Source: Halopenitus salinus
GTDB taxonomy: Archaea; Halobacteriota; Halobacteria; Halobacteriales; Haloferacaceae
NCBI RefSeq assembly: GCF_042662125.1
Contig: NZ_JBHSXL010000009.1
Location: 1 to 64,000, forward strand
Length of the DNA: 64,000 nucleotides
Direction: 5' to 3'
Each line of letters begins with the position of its first letter. The stretch's first letter is position 1. The notes below the pieces were generated by a model. It made no database searches. It worked only from the letters and a program-made list of their open reading frames with translations, and was not told where the DNA came from. This document shows positions 8,950 through 17,244 of this stretch, in pieces. A program made the translations under genes and the position numbers.

Positions 8950-9147
8950 ATGACTGAATCGGCTGCCAACCAGATCGCGGATTCACTCTCATCCGAGGTC
9001 GACCTCGAGGAGACGCTTGAGGAGCTTGACGAGCTTGAAGAGGAAGCTGGATGGAGTCCGATCGACTTTCGAGAACCTGACGAGCGATCGTCAGACACCT
9101 CCACTAAGTCACGGGATCCGGAAGACGAGTTGCTCGATCGCAGTTAA
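8950..9147 (+). CDS. antitoxin-like partner of PIN protein
   Basis: This is a 65-residue acidic protein (MTESAANQIADSLSSEVDLE and a long Glu-rich helix, then EEAGWSPIDFREP). Its stop overlaps the start of the PIN gene by one base (TAATG), the tight coupling of toxin-antitoxin operons. No known DNA-binding domain is visible, so the antitoxin role rests on size, charge and position. Confidence 0.6.
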   Translation: MTESAANQIADSLSSEVDLEETLEELDELEEEAGWSPIDFREPDERSSDTSTKSRDPEDELLDRS

Positions 9148-9617
9148 TGGATCTTTTCGATTCGAATATCTGGCTACACGGGTGTCTCTTCCGGGATTCT
9201 GAACCAGCAGACCTTGTCAATGAGGCTGCACGTGGTGAGCGAGATGTCTATGTCTCGGCCTACATCTTTAATGAGGTGATAAGCCGATTAGAGAATCCGA
9301 AGTCACGATACGAACCAGATCATATCGAGCGCGCAAAGCAACTGTTCACACAAATTGCTGTCCACTCCCCGTCTGTTGATATGCCGTCGCAGTCGAGTGT
9401 AGAGCGAATGGACCATCGGCAAGAAGCGATCGCACCTTCAAACTCGTTTCTCGGAGAATTGTTAGACATTCAGGCGAAGGACGCCCCGGTACTCGTTGCT
9501 GCGTGGGGACTAAATCGCCACATCGACCTCTACACGTGCGACCGAGCGTTTGCAGCGTGTGACCTTTCCAAATACGGTATCGACTATATCCCGATCTACC
9601 ACGTTGAGCCACCCTAG
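9147..9617 (+). CDS. PIN-domain ribonuclease toxin
   Basis: The 156-residue protein has the spaced acidic residues of PIN domains: Asp in LFDSNIW (residue 5), Glu in FNEVISRLE (near 43), Asp in AKDAPVLVAAW (near 112) and Asp in YTCDRAF (near 132). PIN proteins of this type are metal-dependent RNases, often VapC-like toxins. It is translationally coupled to the small acidic gene before it. Whether the target is tRNA, rRNA or mRNA cannot be read from the sequence. Confidence 0.75.
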   Translation: MDLFDSNIWLHGCLFRDSEPADLVNEAARGERDVYVSAYIFNEVISRLENPKSRYEPDHIERAKQLFTQIAVHSPSVDMPSQSSVERMDHRQEAIAPSNSFLGELLDIQAKDAPVLVAAWGLNRHIDLYTCDRAFAACDLSKYGIDYIPIYHVEPP

Positions 9618-9793
9618 ATCATCGCTCAATTCGGCTGTCGATCGGCAGCAGCACCCGTCCCCACAGCTCGTTGAGCGGGGTCGGCACGGGTATCGAGTAC
9701 TCGATGAGCGTGTTGTCGAGGACACTTCGTAGCGTCAGTCGTCATCCCTAATACCGGGATATTTAGACCTCGCTTGTCATTCGTGTTGTCGAC

Positions 9794-10306
9794 GTGCTAC
9801 CTCAACAACTGCTTTACATCCTCACTGGCGCTTTGTTTAGTGCAATCTCGACATACGTGCTGAGTACTCACCGCGAGTACAGGCAGTCGAGACGGACGCG
9901 ACGCGCGCTTTACGGTGAGATGGAGTCGATGGAAGAACTCTTGAAATCGCTTGCGGAGGAAGAAAACGATATACGGTCAGTTCGAATACAGATTGAAGAT
10001 CAAGTATCGACGAAGATGTACGATCAACACCTCCCGTATCTTGGTCGGTTAACTGATGACGAGATCGGCCATGTTATGGCATTCTATCGGCAGATGAGCT
10101 ACATTCTCGACTCACACCAGACTTATAATCAAGCACGGGAAGCAGACACTCCAGATAATCGAGACGAACGAAAAAGGCAGAGTAGAGAGGAATGGTTTTC
10201 ATCATATAATATCAGCCTCTCCGCAGAAAATGCACTTTCCAACCTACAAGACGCTCGAAATGTAAAGGAGGATGTCAATTTCTTTCGGTACGTAGTTGGT
10301 AGCTGA
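9794..10306 (+). CDS. membrane-anchored hypothetical protein
   Basis: The GTG at 9794 gives a 170-residue protein with one N-terminal membrane helix (LLYILTGALFSAISTYVLS) followed by a charged, mostly helical cytoplasmic part (REYRQSRRTRRALYGEMESM). I do not recognise the family. Single-helix proteins with long helical bodies are frequent beside defence genes, but no active-site motif is visible. Confidence 0.55.
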   Translation: MLPQQLLYILTGALFSAISTYVLSTHREYRQSRRTRRALYGEMESMEELLKSLAEEENDIRSVRIQIEDQVSTKMYDQHLPYLGRLTDDEIGHVMAFYRQMSYILDSHQTYNQAREADTPDNRDERKRQSREEWFSSYNISLSAENALSNLQDARNVKEDVNFFRYVVGS

Positions 10307-10498
10307 AACCACCGGTCTACCGGCCATCCGCAATCCATAGTCCAGCCGATCTCTATTACCTTAAGGGGCGAGAGATCATCGAGAAGTAGAACCGTGACGA
10401 CGAAATGTGGGTCAACCTGAATGTCGACGGGTTCATCGAGGTCCGCAAGACAGCTGCTCAACGAAAGAAGACCGAGCATCTGATGAATGAGCTGTAGG
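10307..10498 (+). pseudogene. decayed gene remnant
   Basis: One frame reads LYYLKGREIIEK, a stop, then NRDDEMWVNLNVDGFIEVR and on to KTEHLMNEL and a second stop. The internal stop and missing start indicate a dead fragment of an unrecognised gene. The rest of the gap up to 10558 shows nothing else. Confidence 0.35.
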
Positions 10499-10558
10499 GT
10501 TACTTGACACCTATTGGATCACCCATCACTCATGTTCTGGGGGCGATAGTATTGACAT

Positions 10559-10915
10559 ATGAGCGGAGATGAGGTCGATGTATACGGTGTGCTGGATGTG
10601 AATGACGAAAATGAGGTTCTTGCTCCGGACTGGTTCACTACCGATGGGGACTGGTTGGTTGTAACGCCGAACTCGACACATCAGGCGGGAGCGAGTGATC
10701 TCAACGTTCCAAGATCAAACGATATAGAAGAGGTAGGTCCATTCCCGATTTCCTTATCCGATTGGGAGGGGGTTGGGTTAGCACCGCCTGATCGAGAACA
10801 TCTGATGCGTGTGAAGAACGAGGTTAAAGAAAAACTCCCTCCAGACAAGATTCTGATTGAAGTAAATGGAGAGCGACGGTTCTATCGAGTTCCTCGTGAA
10901 GATCCGCTCGGTTGA
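10559..10915 (+). CDS. hypothetical protein, 118 residues
   Basis: The protein is acidic with no membrane segment or known motif (MSGDEVDVYGVLDVNDENEV; later LPPDKILIEVNGERRFYRVP). Its last codons fall in a 24-base stretch (TTCCTCGTGA to CGGTTGA) that recurs at 13922-13946. The C-terminus may therefore have been created at a recombination junction. The function is unknown. Confidence 0.5.
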   Translation: MSGDEVDVYGVLDVNDENEVLAPDWFTTDGDWLVVTPNSTHQAGASDLNVPRSNDIEEVGPFPISLSDWEGVGLAPPDREHLMRVKNEVKEKLPPDKILIEVNGERRFYRVPREDPLG

Positions 10916-10983
10916 GAGAGTGACGATTGCGACCGACAATGCTCAACCGACGCTGTTTTTACACACAGATCAGGAGGAAAGAT

Positions 10984-11058
10984 ACAGCCCGTCGACAACA
11001 TCCACCCACACCACTCTCACCACCACATCACCACTCACCACCGTCGCCGCCGGGCTGT
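10984..11058 (+). ncRNA. candidate structured RNA or leader, copy A
   Basis: ACAGCCCG (10984-10991) pairs with CGGGCTGT (11051-11058). The intervening sequence is almost free of G and rich in CCAC/CACC. A T-rich tract (CTTTTCT) follows. A TATA-like TTTTTACA lies at 10956-10963, about 24 bases before the stem, as expected for a haloarchaeal transcription start. The unit ends about 50 bases before the DUF4209 gene. It shares its layout with 14256-14322. It could be a small RNA, a 5' leader or an attenuator. Confidence 0.35.
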
Positions 11059-11103
11059 GCTTTTCTAGTTCATTTCGACAAAGAGACTATATGATCACCA
11101 ACT

Positions 11104-13056
11104 GTGAGTTCATTTATGCTCCTCCATTTTGTCGCAGATGACAGGTATGGGTATTATTTCCCAGATGAATCGGAATTTGACGAAACTTGGCAAGCAGCAC
11201 AGAATAATCCCGAGAAAGAGTTCCATATCATGGCGAGCCTCCGGTCGGTGTTTGGTTGGATAGACGTAGCAGAAGATTTTGGCGATTCACCTGATGAACA
11301 GATCCGGGAATTGGTAGAGAATTCAAGTACCGGAAGTAGAGCCCTAGTTGCGGCCGGGGCCGCTGTTGAGTGGGATAAGAGAGACGAACAGGGATATAAT
11401 AGCCGGGAAGCGTATAACAATGGACGAGCTGCAATCGCATTGCTAGATCTAGAGTATGAATATGCTCTGCGCCAAGGATGGCATTCTGTTGCAATTTTTT
11501 GTCTCCAAGCTATCGTAGAATTTGAGAGTCAAATCGATTCTGCAGGCCGATTAGAGGTTGAAAGGGCCGTTGAACTAATCGATAGGGTCACCGCTACGTC
11601 AGATATTCACCTAGGTAATTTACGTCGCTTGCTTCAGTTACTATTGGACAACGAATTTCTTCTCTCCCCGGATTCCCCTCCCGAAAAAAGGACATTTGGT
11701 CTGTGTGTGCAAGTGGTAAATGAATTGTCTGACAAAGAGCAATATTTCCAGGAACGCCAGGTGCTTAGCCATACTATGGAGTTAGCTGATGTGCTTAATA
11801 TTCCCACCCAAGATCTTAAAGAACGCTATGTTGAGACCTATCGACTAAGCGCAGATCTTCAATCAGAAAGAGGGGCTGGTCTTGAAGCTAACGAGCTTGC
11901 AGAGGCCTTAGAGGACGAGGCTGTACGTGAATATCTATCTGATGACGAAATGCGGGAGTTGAAACAAAGGTTGCGATCCGCAATCAAATCTGCATCTCGT
12001 GAATTAAAACGAGAAGGTGCGGTCGTCGATTCACCCCGTCAGCGATACCTGCACCAAGATAGTGTAATCAAATTTGTTCGACAATTCAATCAGATCAAGT
12101 ATGTATATAATACAGATGCAGCATTATTCTGGTTGTTAACTCGGGACGAACTTGTACCAGCGTTTCGGGAGGGTGGAGATACTTATGGTCTTCATAACGC
12201 ACTCTCGAAAACTATGTATTCACTACAGGGACACTATATTGAGTTTGACCCCAAGGAGGCAGATCTTCCAGCAAGATACTCCATTGAGGCCCGAATTGCG
12301 ACGTCAACTCTAATCGGTGTACTTGACAAGTTAATCTATGAAGGCGACCTAATGGAGGTAGACATTTACAGATTTATAAACTCGATACCGGATCTTGATT
12401 CTGACAATTTGAGTTATCTAACTCGGATTGTCACAAATGTATTCGAAGAAAACCATATGGAGGCTATTCATATTGGAGGTACTCAGATAGAGGCGGTACT
12501 ATACAACCTTCTCCGTGAGAAAGGTGAAGATGTGGATGCTCTTATGGACGAAGGGACGGGGACTCGTACGCTCGGTAGCCTTATCCCGAGACTAAAAGGA
12601 TATGTCGACGAGGATTTTCTGGAGTATATTCGATATATGTATAATGAACCCATTGGACAGCAATTTGGCGGAAATATCCGAAATAGGGTCGCACACGGGC
12701 TACTACGTTCGGGCGAAAATAATAGGTTGATCTCGTTCATCATTTTGAGCGATATACTCCGAGTACTCGCCCGTGTGAATCGTACTACACATCACGCTAA
12801 ATATGGCATCCCTGAAACATTGCTAGTCCCAAAACTAGGCAGGTACATATTCCCAGTAGTCATCCGACCATATAGTTGGTCACGACTACCCGAACAGGAG
12901 AAATTCCTGAGATACGTGAATGGCGGACGAAATCTTCAGGAGATCTCGGAGTACTTCCAGATACCACACCAATTAGCGTTGGTTCGTGTACGTCTCTCCG
13001 AAGCTGAAGGGAGTGTCAGCTTTGATGAAGAATCAACGACAGTAGAACGTATCTAA
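11104..13056 (+). CDS. DUF4209-type protein with HEPN-like RNase motif
   Basis: The protein has 650 residues, largely helical. The C-terminal third carries GTQIEAVLYNLLREKGED, LGSLIPRLKGYV and then NIRNRVAHGLL, the signature of DUF4209. RNRVAH fits the R-x4-H active-site motif of HEPN ribonucleases, which are common in abortive-infection systems. The start is either the GTG at 11104 or the ATG at 11116. The gene is AT-rich and sits between the hairpin element and an unknown gene. The RNase role is inferred from the motif. Confidence 0.65.
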   Translation: MSSFMLLHFVADDRYGYYFPDESEFDETWQAAQNNPEKEFHIMASLRSVFGWIDVAEDFGDSPDEQIRELVENSSTGSRALVAAGAAVEWDKRDEQGYNSREAYNNGRAAIALLDLEYEYALRQGWHSVAIFCLQAIVEFESQIDSAGRLEVERAVELIDRVTATSDIHLGNLRRLLQLLLDNEFLLSPDSPPEKRTFGLCVQVVNELSDKEQYFQERQVLSHTMELADVLNIPTQDLKERYVETYRLSADLQSERGAGLEANELAEALEDEAVREYLSDDEMRELKQRLRSAIKSASRELKREGAVVDSPRQRYLHQDSVIKFVRQFNQIKYVYNTDAALFWLLTRDELVPAFREGGDTYGLHNALSKTMYSLQGHYIEFDPKEADLPARYSIEARIATSTLIGVLDKLIYEGDLMEVDIYRFINSIPDLDSDNLSYLTRIVTNVFEENHMEAIHIGGTQIEAVLYNLLREKGEDVDALMDEGTGTRTLGSLIPRLKGYVDEDFLEYIRYMYNEPIGQQFGGNIRNRVAHGLLRSGENNRLISFIILSDILRVLARVNRTTHHAKYGIPETLLVPKLGRYIFPVVIRPYSWSRLPEQEKFLRYVNGGRNLQEISEYFQIPHQLALVRVRLSEAEGSVSFDEESTTVERI

Positions 13057-13253
13057 CTGCGGTCGAGACGTCCACACCTACCGGTCCCTCGGGTGTGACT
13101 CCGACAGCTAGATGGATCCACCTTCTGAAAGCAGAGAGTTCCACGCGGAACGAGTCATTCCCAAGGAGCATCATATCGAGGATCTCGGGACAGTCGACAT
13201 CGATTGAACAACGCTGCATAGGGATTTATTCGCAAAGGATGATATGCTGAGTT

Positions 13254-13880
13254 ATGGTCGATTCATACCTCGTACGTTCCCTGAAGCGTGTTCATGATCA
13301 AGCAGCTGAAATGCTGGAGGTGAAAGAACCTACCTCTTCAGAGACGGTAGCTGAACAGTTTAATCAGATTCTCGAGGACTTCCTGGATGAATATCCAGAT
13401 AACGAACGTATACATCAAATTGATCCGGTAGAAGGGACAAGGGCATCACTACGGCGTGTGCAGACAGTTGAGGCTGCAAATGAGGATATTCGGAAAATCA
13501 AACTCCAAACAGAGCAAATTGCAGATATATTCGATTTAGATGTTGCTGATTTTGAACAGATCGATGAAGTCACAGAGATGCGCCCGATCATTATCCAGCA
13601 AAATACCGATGTAACTCAGGAAACAGAGGTCACACAATCACAGGCATACACTCAAATCATCAGTCAAGTTGACGATGCAATGCTTGAAGATGAGGAGGCA
13701 GAGGATTTGAAAGACCTAATTCGTGAATTCAAGAATGAAATCGAAGATGCGAACACAGATGAGTCTCGTCTTCGCGACCTCGTTGGGCGAGCAAAACAGT
13801 ATGGTGCTGGTATCGGAACACAGGTTGGTGCGAAGCTGACTATGGAAGGACTGCAGGCTGGTTATGACCTCATTCCATGA
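13254..13880 (+). CDS. hypothetical coiled protein, 208 residues
   Basis: This is an acidic, helical protein (MVDSYLVRSLKRVHDQAAEM; central IIIQQNTDVTQETEVTQSQA). A Gly-rich end (AKQYGAGIGTQVGAKLTM) might be weakly membrane-active. It follows the DUF4209-type gene by about 200 bases in the same direction and could be its partner. I do not recognise the family. Confidence 0.55.
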   Translation: MVDSYLVRSLKRVHDQAAEMLEVKEPTSSETVAEQFNQILEDFLDEYPDNERIHQIDPVEGTRASLRRVQTVEAANEDIRKIKLQTEQIADIFDLDVADFEQIDEVTEMRPIIIQQNTDVTQETEVTQSQAYTQIISQVDDAMLEDEEAEDLKDLIREFKNEIEDANTDESRLRDLVGRAKQYGAGIGTQVGAKLTMEGLQAGYDLIP

Positions 13881-13957
13881 TGTACGATGGCGACGTCGAC
13901 GATTTTGAGGCCGCCCACGTATTCCTCGTGAGGATCCGCTCGGTTGAATCACCTTGA
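13880..13957 (+). pseudogene. chimeric gene fragment
   Basis: The 25-codon frame begins like the small protein at 6173-6316 (DVDDFEAAHVFL against DVDDLKDARVFL) and ends with codons for FLVRIRSVE, which also occur as FLVKIRSVE at 10888-10913. It looks like a join of two gene pieces. It overlaps the preceding stop (ATGATG). Confidence 0.4.
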
Positions 13958-14019
13958 ACCTGGGTCAGACCGTGACCATCTTGGCAATATGTTTATATCA
14001 TGTTCGTCCTTGTTATTGT

Positions 14020-14187
14020 ATGTCAAGCGATAACGATCGGGGGTGGAATATCGTTAATGGTGTTCCGCGATCTGCGATAGTCACATGGCTTCTTGGTAAT
14101 AGTAAAGATGGTCAGCTAGGAGTTGGTGACCTGATTCTACTAGTCACGATCGGGATAGTGATTGGTTCTATCACCGGTGTTATCTAA
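14020..14187 (+). CDS. small single-helix membrane protein
   Basis: The ATG at 14020 follows a GTTTATATC box by about 25 bases, the spacing of a leaderless haloarchaeal gene. The 55-residue product has a polar N-terminus (MSSDNDRGWNIV) and one C-terminal membrane helix (LILLVTIGIVIGSITGVI). The function is unknown; tiny membrane proteins in such islands are sometimes toxins or immunity proteins. Confidence 0.5.
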   Translation: MSSDNDRGWNIVNGVPRSAIVTWLLGNSKDGQLGVGDLILLVTIGIVIGSITGVI

Positions 14188-14255
14188 TTGATTCAGCTAT
14201 TCTGGAGTGGTCACTGATCGGTGTCCTTTTTATCACCTACAAAGGAACAAAACTC

Positions 14256-14322
14256 GCAGCCGGCCGGTGACTTTCCACATCACCACAAACTACCACACCA
14301 CTCACCAGGTTCGGTCGGCTGC
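14256..14322 (+). ncRNA. candidate structured RNA or leader, copy B
   Basis: GCAGCCGGCCG (14256-14266) can pair with CGGTCGGCTGC (14312-14322) over 11 positions, one of them G-U. The loop is C/A-rich and nearly free of G (CCACATCACCACAAACTACC). A T/C-rich tail (TTCTCTCTTC) follows. A TATA-like TTTTTATC at 14227-14234 lies about 25 bases before the stem. The design matches 10984-11058 although the sequences differ, which suggests a conserved structure. A winged-helix gene starts 55 bases downstream. Confidence 0.4.
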
Positions 14323-14377
14323 TTCTCTCTTCGCGACGTCACGAAGACCTATCCACGTTGCTCACGAACGAGCGCGT

Positions 14378-14608
14378 ATGTCCGAGGAGCCACGCCAGTC
14401 TCGCGAGCGGCCATCCAAGAAGTTCGTTCGGAGCGTCGTCAAGCACAACCGTGGGTCGCCGGCGACGTCGATCAGCGTGATCGCGACGCATGGCTACTAC
14501 GACGGGTCGCAGGTTGCGGACGTCCTAGAGGAGCTCGTCGACGAAGGCGAGATCGTCGAGCGAGACGGGAAGTACTGGGTGGCTGAAGACGTCGACGATG
14601 CCGAGTGA
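14378..14608 (+). CDS. winged-helix DNA-binding protein
   Basis: The 76-residue protein fits a small winged helix: helices from KKFVRSVVKHN, a recognition region TSISVIATHGYYDGSQVADV and the wing DEGEIVERDGKYWVAE. The start is the ATG at 14378 (MSEEPRQ); a longer frame upstream crosses the hairpin element. It overlaps the next winged-helix gene by 11 bases, so the two are co-translated and may form a heterodimer. Confidence 0.65.
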   Translation: MSEEPRQSRERPSKKFVRSVVKHNRGSPATSISVIATHGYYDGSQVADVLEELVDEGEIVERDGKYWVAEDVDDAE

Positions 14609-14828
14609 CGACGTCGACGCGATCGTGGAGCTGGTTGCCGAGCATCCTGGATGCACAACTGACGAACTCGTGGACGTCGTCGACGAGAAGGAGGTTGCTT
14701 CGGAGCAAGCACGCGAGTTACTTGAGATCGCCCTGAGACACAACCGTGTTCTCGAAGCGGACTCGAAGTACTGGGCAATCCGAAAAGGGGAGTACGCGTT
14801 TCAGGAGTACGACCATCCAGAACCGTAG
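14598..14828 (+). CDS. winged-helix DNA-binding protein
   Basis: This 76-residue paralogue of the preceding gene product reads DAIVELVAEHPGCTTDELVD, then RHNRVLEADSKYWAI, the same helix-helix-wing pattern. It overlaps the previous gene by 11 bases. Its end overlaps the convergent gene at 14801-15163. It is probably a regulator of this part of the element. Confidence 0.65.
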   Translation: MPSDDVDAIVELVAEHPGCTTDELVDVVDEKEVASEQARELLEIALRHNRVLEADSKYWAIRKGEYAFQEYDHPEP

Positions 14829-15163
14829 AGGTTCAGTACCGGTGTACTGAGTGATGAAAGATGTTTGTGTCCCTCGGTCGGCTTCACGGACACATCGACG
14901 CGAAGCATCACGGATTCGGGGCGTTCAACCTGATCCCAAACCCCTTCGCAATCGGGGACTTTTCCCACAGTATGGAGATGATCGATGTACATTTGCTCCT
15001 GATAGGGCATAAATGCAGTTTTAGATAAACTGTTGGATACACTCTCTGTCTCGGTCACACCCTTTCTGACCGAGGTTGAGTAAGTGACAAACACACTGCT
15101 GAATAGATCCTCTGTATTCAGTACGCCTCTCCTGTCAATTCCAGAAGATTTCAACAGAGTCAA
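14801..15163 (-). CDS. hypothetical gene following the integrase
   Basis: The protein has 120 residues and starts with TTG directly after the stop of the integrase gene (TGATTG), so it is probably read through from it. It begins LLKSSGIDRRGVLNTEDLF; a related beginning is found, decayed, at 5385-5440. No motif is recognised. A coupled partner such as an excision factor is possible but not shown by the sequence. Confidence 0.4.
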   Translation of the reverse strand: MTLLKSSGIDRRGVLNTEDLFSSVFVTYSTSVRKGVTETESVSNSLSKTAFMPYQEQMYIDHLHTVGKVPDCEGVWDQVERPESVMLRVDVSVKPTEGHKHLSSLSTPVLNLYGSGWSYS

Positions 15164-16252
15164 TCAGTCCTTATTCTCGTCCACAGGTCGACCGCCGTCC
15201 GTCATCGCGTACTGAGAAAGGTTTGCTTCGAGCGCTTCCCGTCTCCGACGCGACTTCCGTTCCTCCGTCCGCTGGTCGTAGTGCTTGTCCAGAACGGGCA
15301 CGGAGACGTCGACGCGGTCACTGAGCAGTTCCTTCGGAAGGCCGGCGTCGAGTTGCGACATGATTGCCCACTTCCGGAGCGGATGTGTACTGAACGAGGA
15401 GGGACAACTGGCAGCCTCGGCGTTCTGGACTGCATCGCAGTCGTCGATCTCCCGGTCGTGGGGACACTCCGGTGCGTACTCGCACGGTCGACTCAGCTTG
15501 TAGAAATCCCGCCGAATGGTCGTCGTCGAGACACGCCCGTTCGTCGTCGTGAAGAGTGGTTCGCGATCGAACGTATCGGTACCGTCGTTGCGGTTGTGAC
15601 CGATGTAGGCCTCGAGCAGGTCCACCAGCTCCGGCGGGATGTTGATGATTCGCTCCCCGTCCGCGCCGTTCTTCAGCGGCGTCCCGTACACGTCCGACGA
15701 TTCGGGGCGATGCTGGAGGTGGATGACCGCCTCCGTTGTCTCTATATCGTGGAGGTCGATCGCTCGAAGCGCCCCGAGGCGGATGCCGACCTCGGCCACG
15801 AGTTCGAACTGGGCGTGACGGCGAGAGGCGTATTCGAAGCGGTGATAGAACGATCGAATGGCTTCGACGGCTTTGTCCTCGGGGACGTCGGTTCGGACTT
15901 CCTCGTTGGGCGGCACGTTGGGCAGTGGGACGCGGTCGGCCAAATCCTCCTCGACGGCGTCGATCGTCTCACAGAACCGGAGGAAGCGTTGGATAACCGC
16001 GAGCGTCCCGTTCAGACTAACCGTCTTGATGTCGGTCTCCGACTTTCGCCAGGTCTTGAACGCCACGAGATCCCGACCACCGAGGTCATTCAAATCGGCA
16101 AGGTCCGCTTCTTCCGTCCAGTCGTGGAAGATGTTGAGCGCGGAGCGATGCGTGTACCGGGTCGCCTTCCGGAGTTCGTCGCGACGGTGATCGAGATACC
16201 AGTCGATCGCGTCCTCCGGTGTGATTGGTTCCAGTTCTCTACCGGCCATCAT
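15164..16252 (-). CDS. second tyrosine recombinase
   Basis: The protein is an integrase of about 362 residues related to the one at 2213-3208. It shows Arg in GIRLGALR, LKNGADGER with the beta-strand Lys, a Cys/His cluster (CEYAPECPHDREIDDC), the box HPLRKW (HxxR) and Tyr in DKHYDQR. A TTTATACT box at about 16270-16279 lies some 25 bases before ATGATG at 16252/16249, so this start is preferred to an in-frame TTG at 16288. It marks a second mobile unit nested in or fused to the tRNA-Val element. Confidence 0.85.
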   Translation of the reverse strand: MMAGRELEPITPEDAIDWYLDHRRDELRKATRYTHRSALNIFHDWTEEADLADLNDLGGRDLVAFKTWRKSETDIKTVSLNGTLAVIQRFLRFCETIDAVEEDLADRVPLPNVPPNEEVRTDVPEDKAVEAIRSFYHRFEYASRRHAQFELVAEVGIRLGALRAIDLHDIETTEAVIHLQHRPESSDVYGTPLKNGADGERIINIPPELVDLLEAYIGHNRNDGTDTFDREPLFTTTNGRVSTTTIRRDFYKLSRPCEYAPECPHDREIDDCDAVQNAEAASCPSSFSTHPLRKWAIMSQLDAGLPKELLSDRVDVSVPVLDKHYDQRTEERKSRRRREALEANLSQYAMTDGGRPVDENKD

Positions 16253-16524
16253 CCGTCTCAATCTCTCCCTAGTATAAATACGGTCCAATTAATTGGGATT
16301 GGTGAAATTGTCAGAATTGGTGGCTGGGTAGAATAATTGGTGAACTGGCTTCCGGAAATTCGACTTCTCCGACAGAATGCTTGCTTCAGCTCCCGTCTCC
16401 GCATTCAGGCGCGTGAGTGGTGTCCCACTATTCGATAGCTAACTTGCTAACCAGGTCGTGACCTGGTGCTGTGTCGTCCCGGCGCGTCACGACTTTGGTT
16501 GTTGAAGTGATCTCGGGTACCCAG

Positions 16525-16685
16525 CCCTTGGTAATCCTGGATTATCGTCCAATGGCAATTTCGCGACATGGACGTTAGCAATCTCGGGATACGGACGTTG
16601 GCAATTTCGGGATACGGACGTTGGCAACTTCGGGATACGGGCATTGGCAATTTCGGTATTCAGATATTAGCAATTCCGGGATTGC
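16525..16685 (+). repeat. 23-base tandem array, about 7 units
   Basis: Units with the core TTGGCAATTTCGGGATACG start at 16571, 16594, 16617, 16640 and 16663, exactly 23 bases apart. Two weaker units lie before them (from about 16525 and 16548). Because 23 is not a multiple of 3, the array is not protein-coding. It lies between the second integrase promoter and the gene at 16760. Iteron-like arrays of this kind bind replication or recombination proteins. Confidence 0.8.
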
Positions 16686-16759
16686 TGGTGATGGCAAACG
16701 GCGGACTGCTACTGTCGGCAGTCCCTGATTATATAGGGACTCGGATTGGAATCCACGAC

Positions 16760-17056
16760 GTGCATCGAGACTTGGAGTTGCGAATCAGGGGCCATCTCTA
16801 CGAGATCGCGGCGGTAAACGATGAGGTGCTCGGCTCCCGTCAGGGATTTCCGGCATCGGAGACGGGCTATCGAAAGACGTTACAGAGTGTTACCGACGTC
16901 GCAGGACCTGATCTGATGGACGAGGTGGCGGCCTCGATCAAAGAACACATCCGGACACACGAGGAGCGTCCCGCGAACCAAGCCGTCCGGAAGGACGCAC
17001 GGAAGCTCGTCTCGAAGGCCGGGTATCCCCCTGACGACTACCTCAACGCGGCGTAG
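16760..17056 (+). CDS. hypothetical protein beside the tandem array
   Basis: A TTATATA box at 16729-16735 precedes the GTG at 16760 by about 28 bases, so a leaderless start there is favoured over upstream in-frame codons that lie in the repeats. The 98-residue product (MHRDLELRIRGHLYEIAAVN, later LMDEVAASIKEHIRTHEERP) is helical and charged. A small hairpin (GGACTGC/GCAGTCC) lies at 16703-16724 before the box. It might bind the array, but no DNA-binding motif is clear. Confidence 0.5.
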   Translation: MHRDLELRIRGHLYEIAAVNDEVLGSRQGFPASETGYRKTLQSVTDVAGPDLMDEVAASIKEHIRTHEERPANQAVRKDARKLVSKAGYPPDDYLNAA

Positions 17057-17154
17057 GTCCGGGGGGAACACGCATCAGCAAGGGGGAGGCCGCCGGCCGA
17101 CGCATCGGCGTCGCCGACCGGTCCGGGGAGAATCACGCAACAGCAGGGGGGTCG
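17057..17154 (+). repeat. pair of G-rich 33-base repeats
   Basis: GTCCGGGGGGAACACGCATC (from 17057) and GTCCGGGGAGAATCACGCAA (from about 17122) are two imperfect copies followed by CAGCA and a G run. They lie directly after the stop of the gene at 16760-17056. Their role is unknown. Confidence 0.5.
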
Positions 17155-17244
17155 TCGACGATCGGGATTGTAACACCGCACGGAGTTCCGTTACCGACGG
17201 TTCCATACTGAAGCTATTTCTAGACGCTGGCTGATACGCAAGCC

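Noticed and set aside
16525..16685. Possible CRISPR array
   Set aside because: The 23-base units follow each other without spacers, and no cas gene is present.
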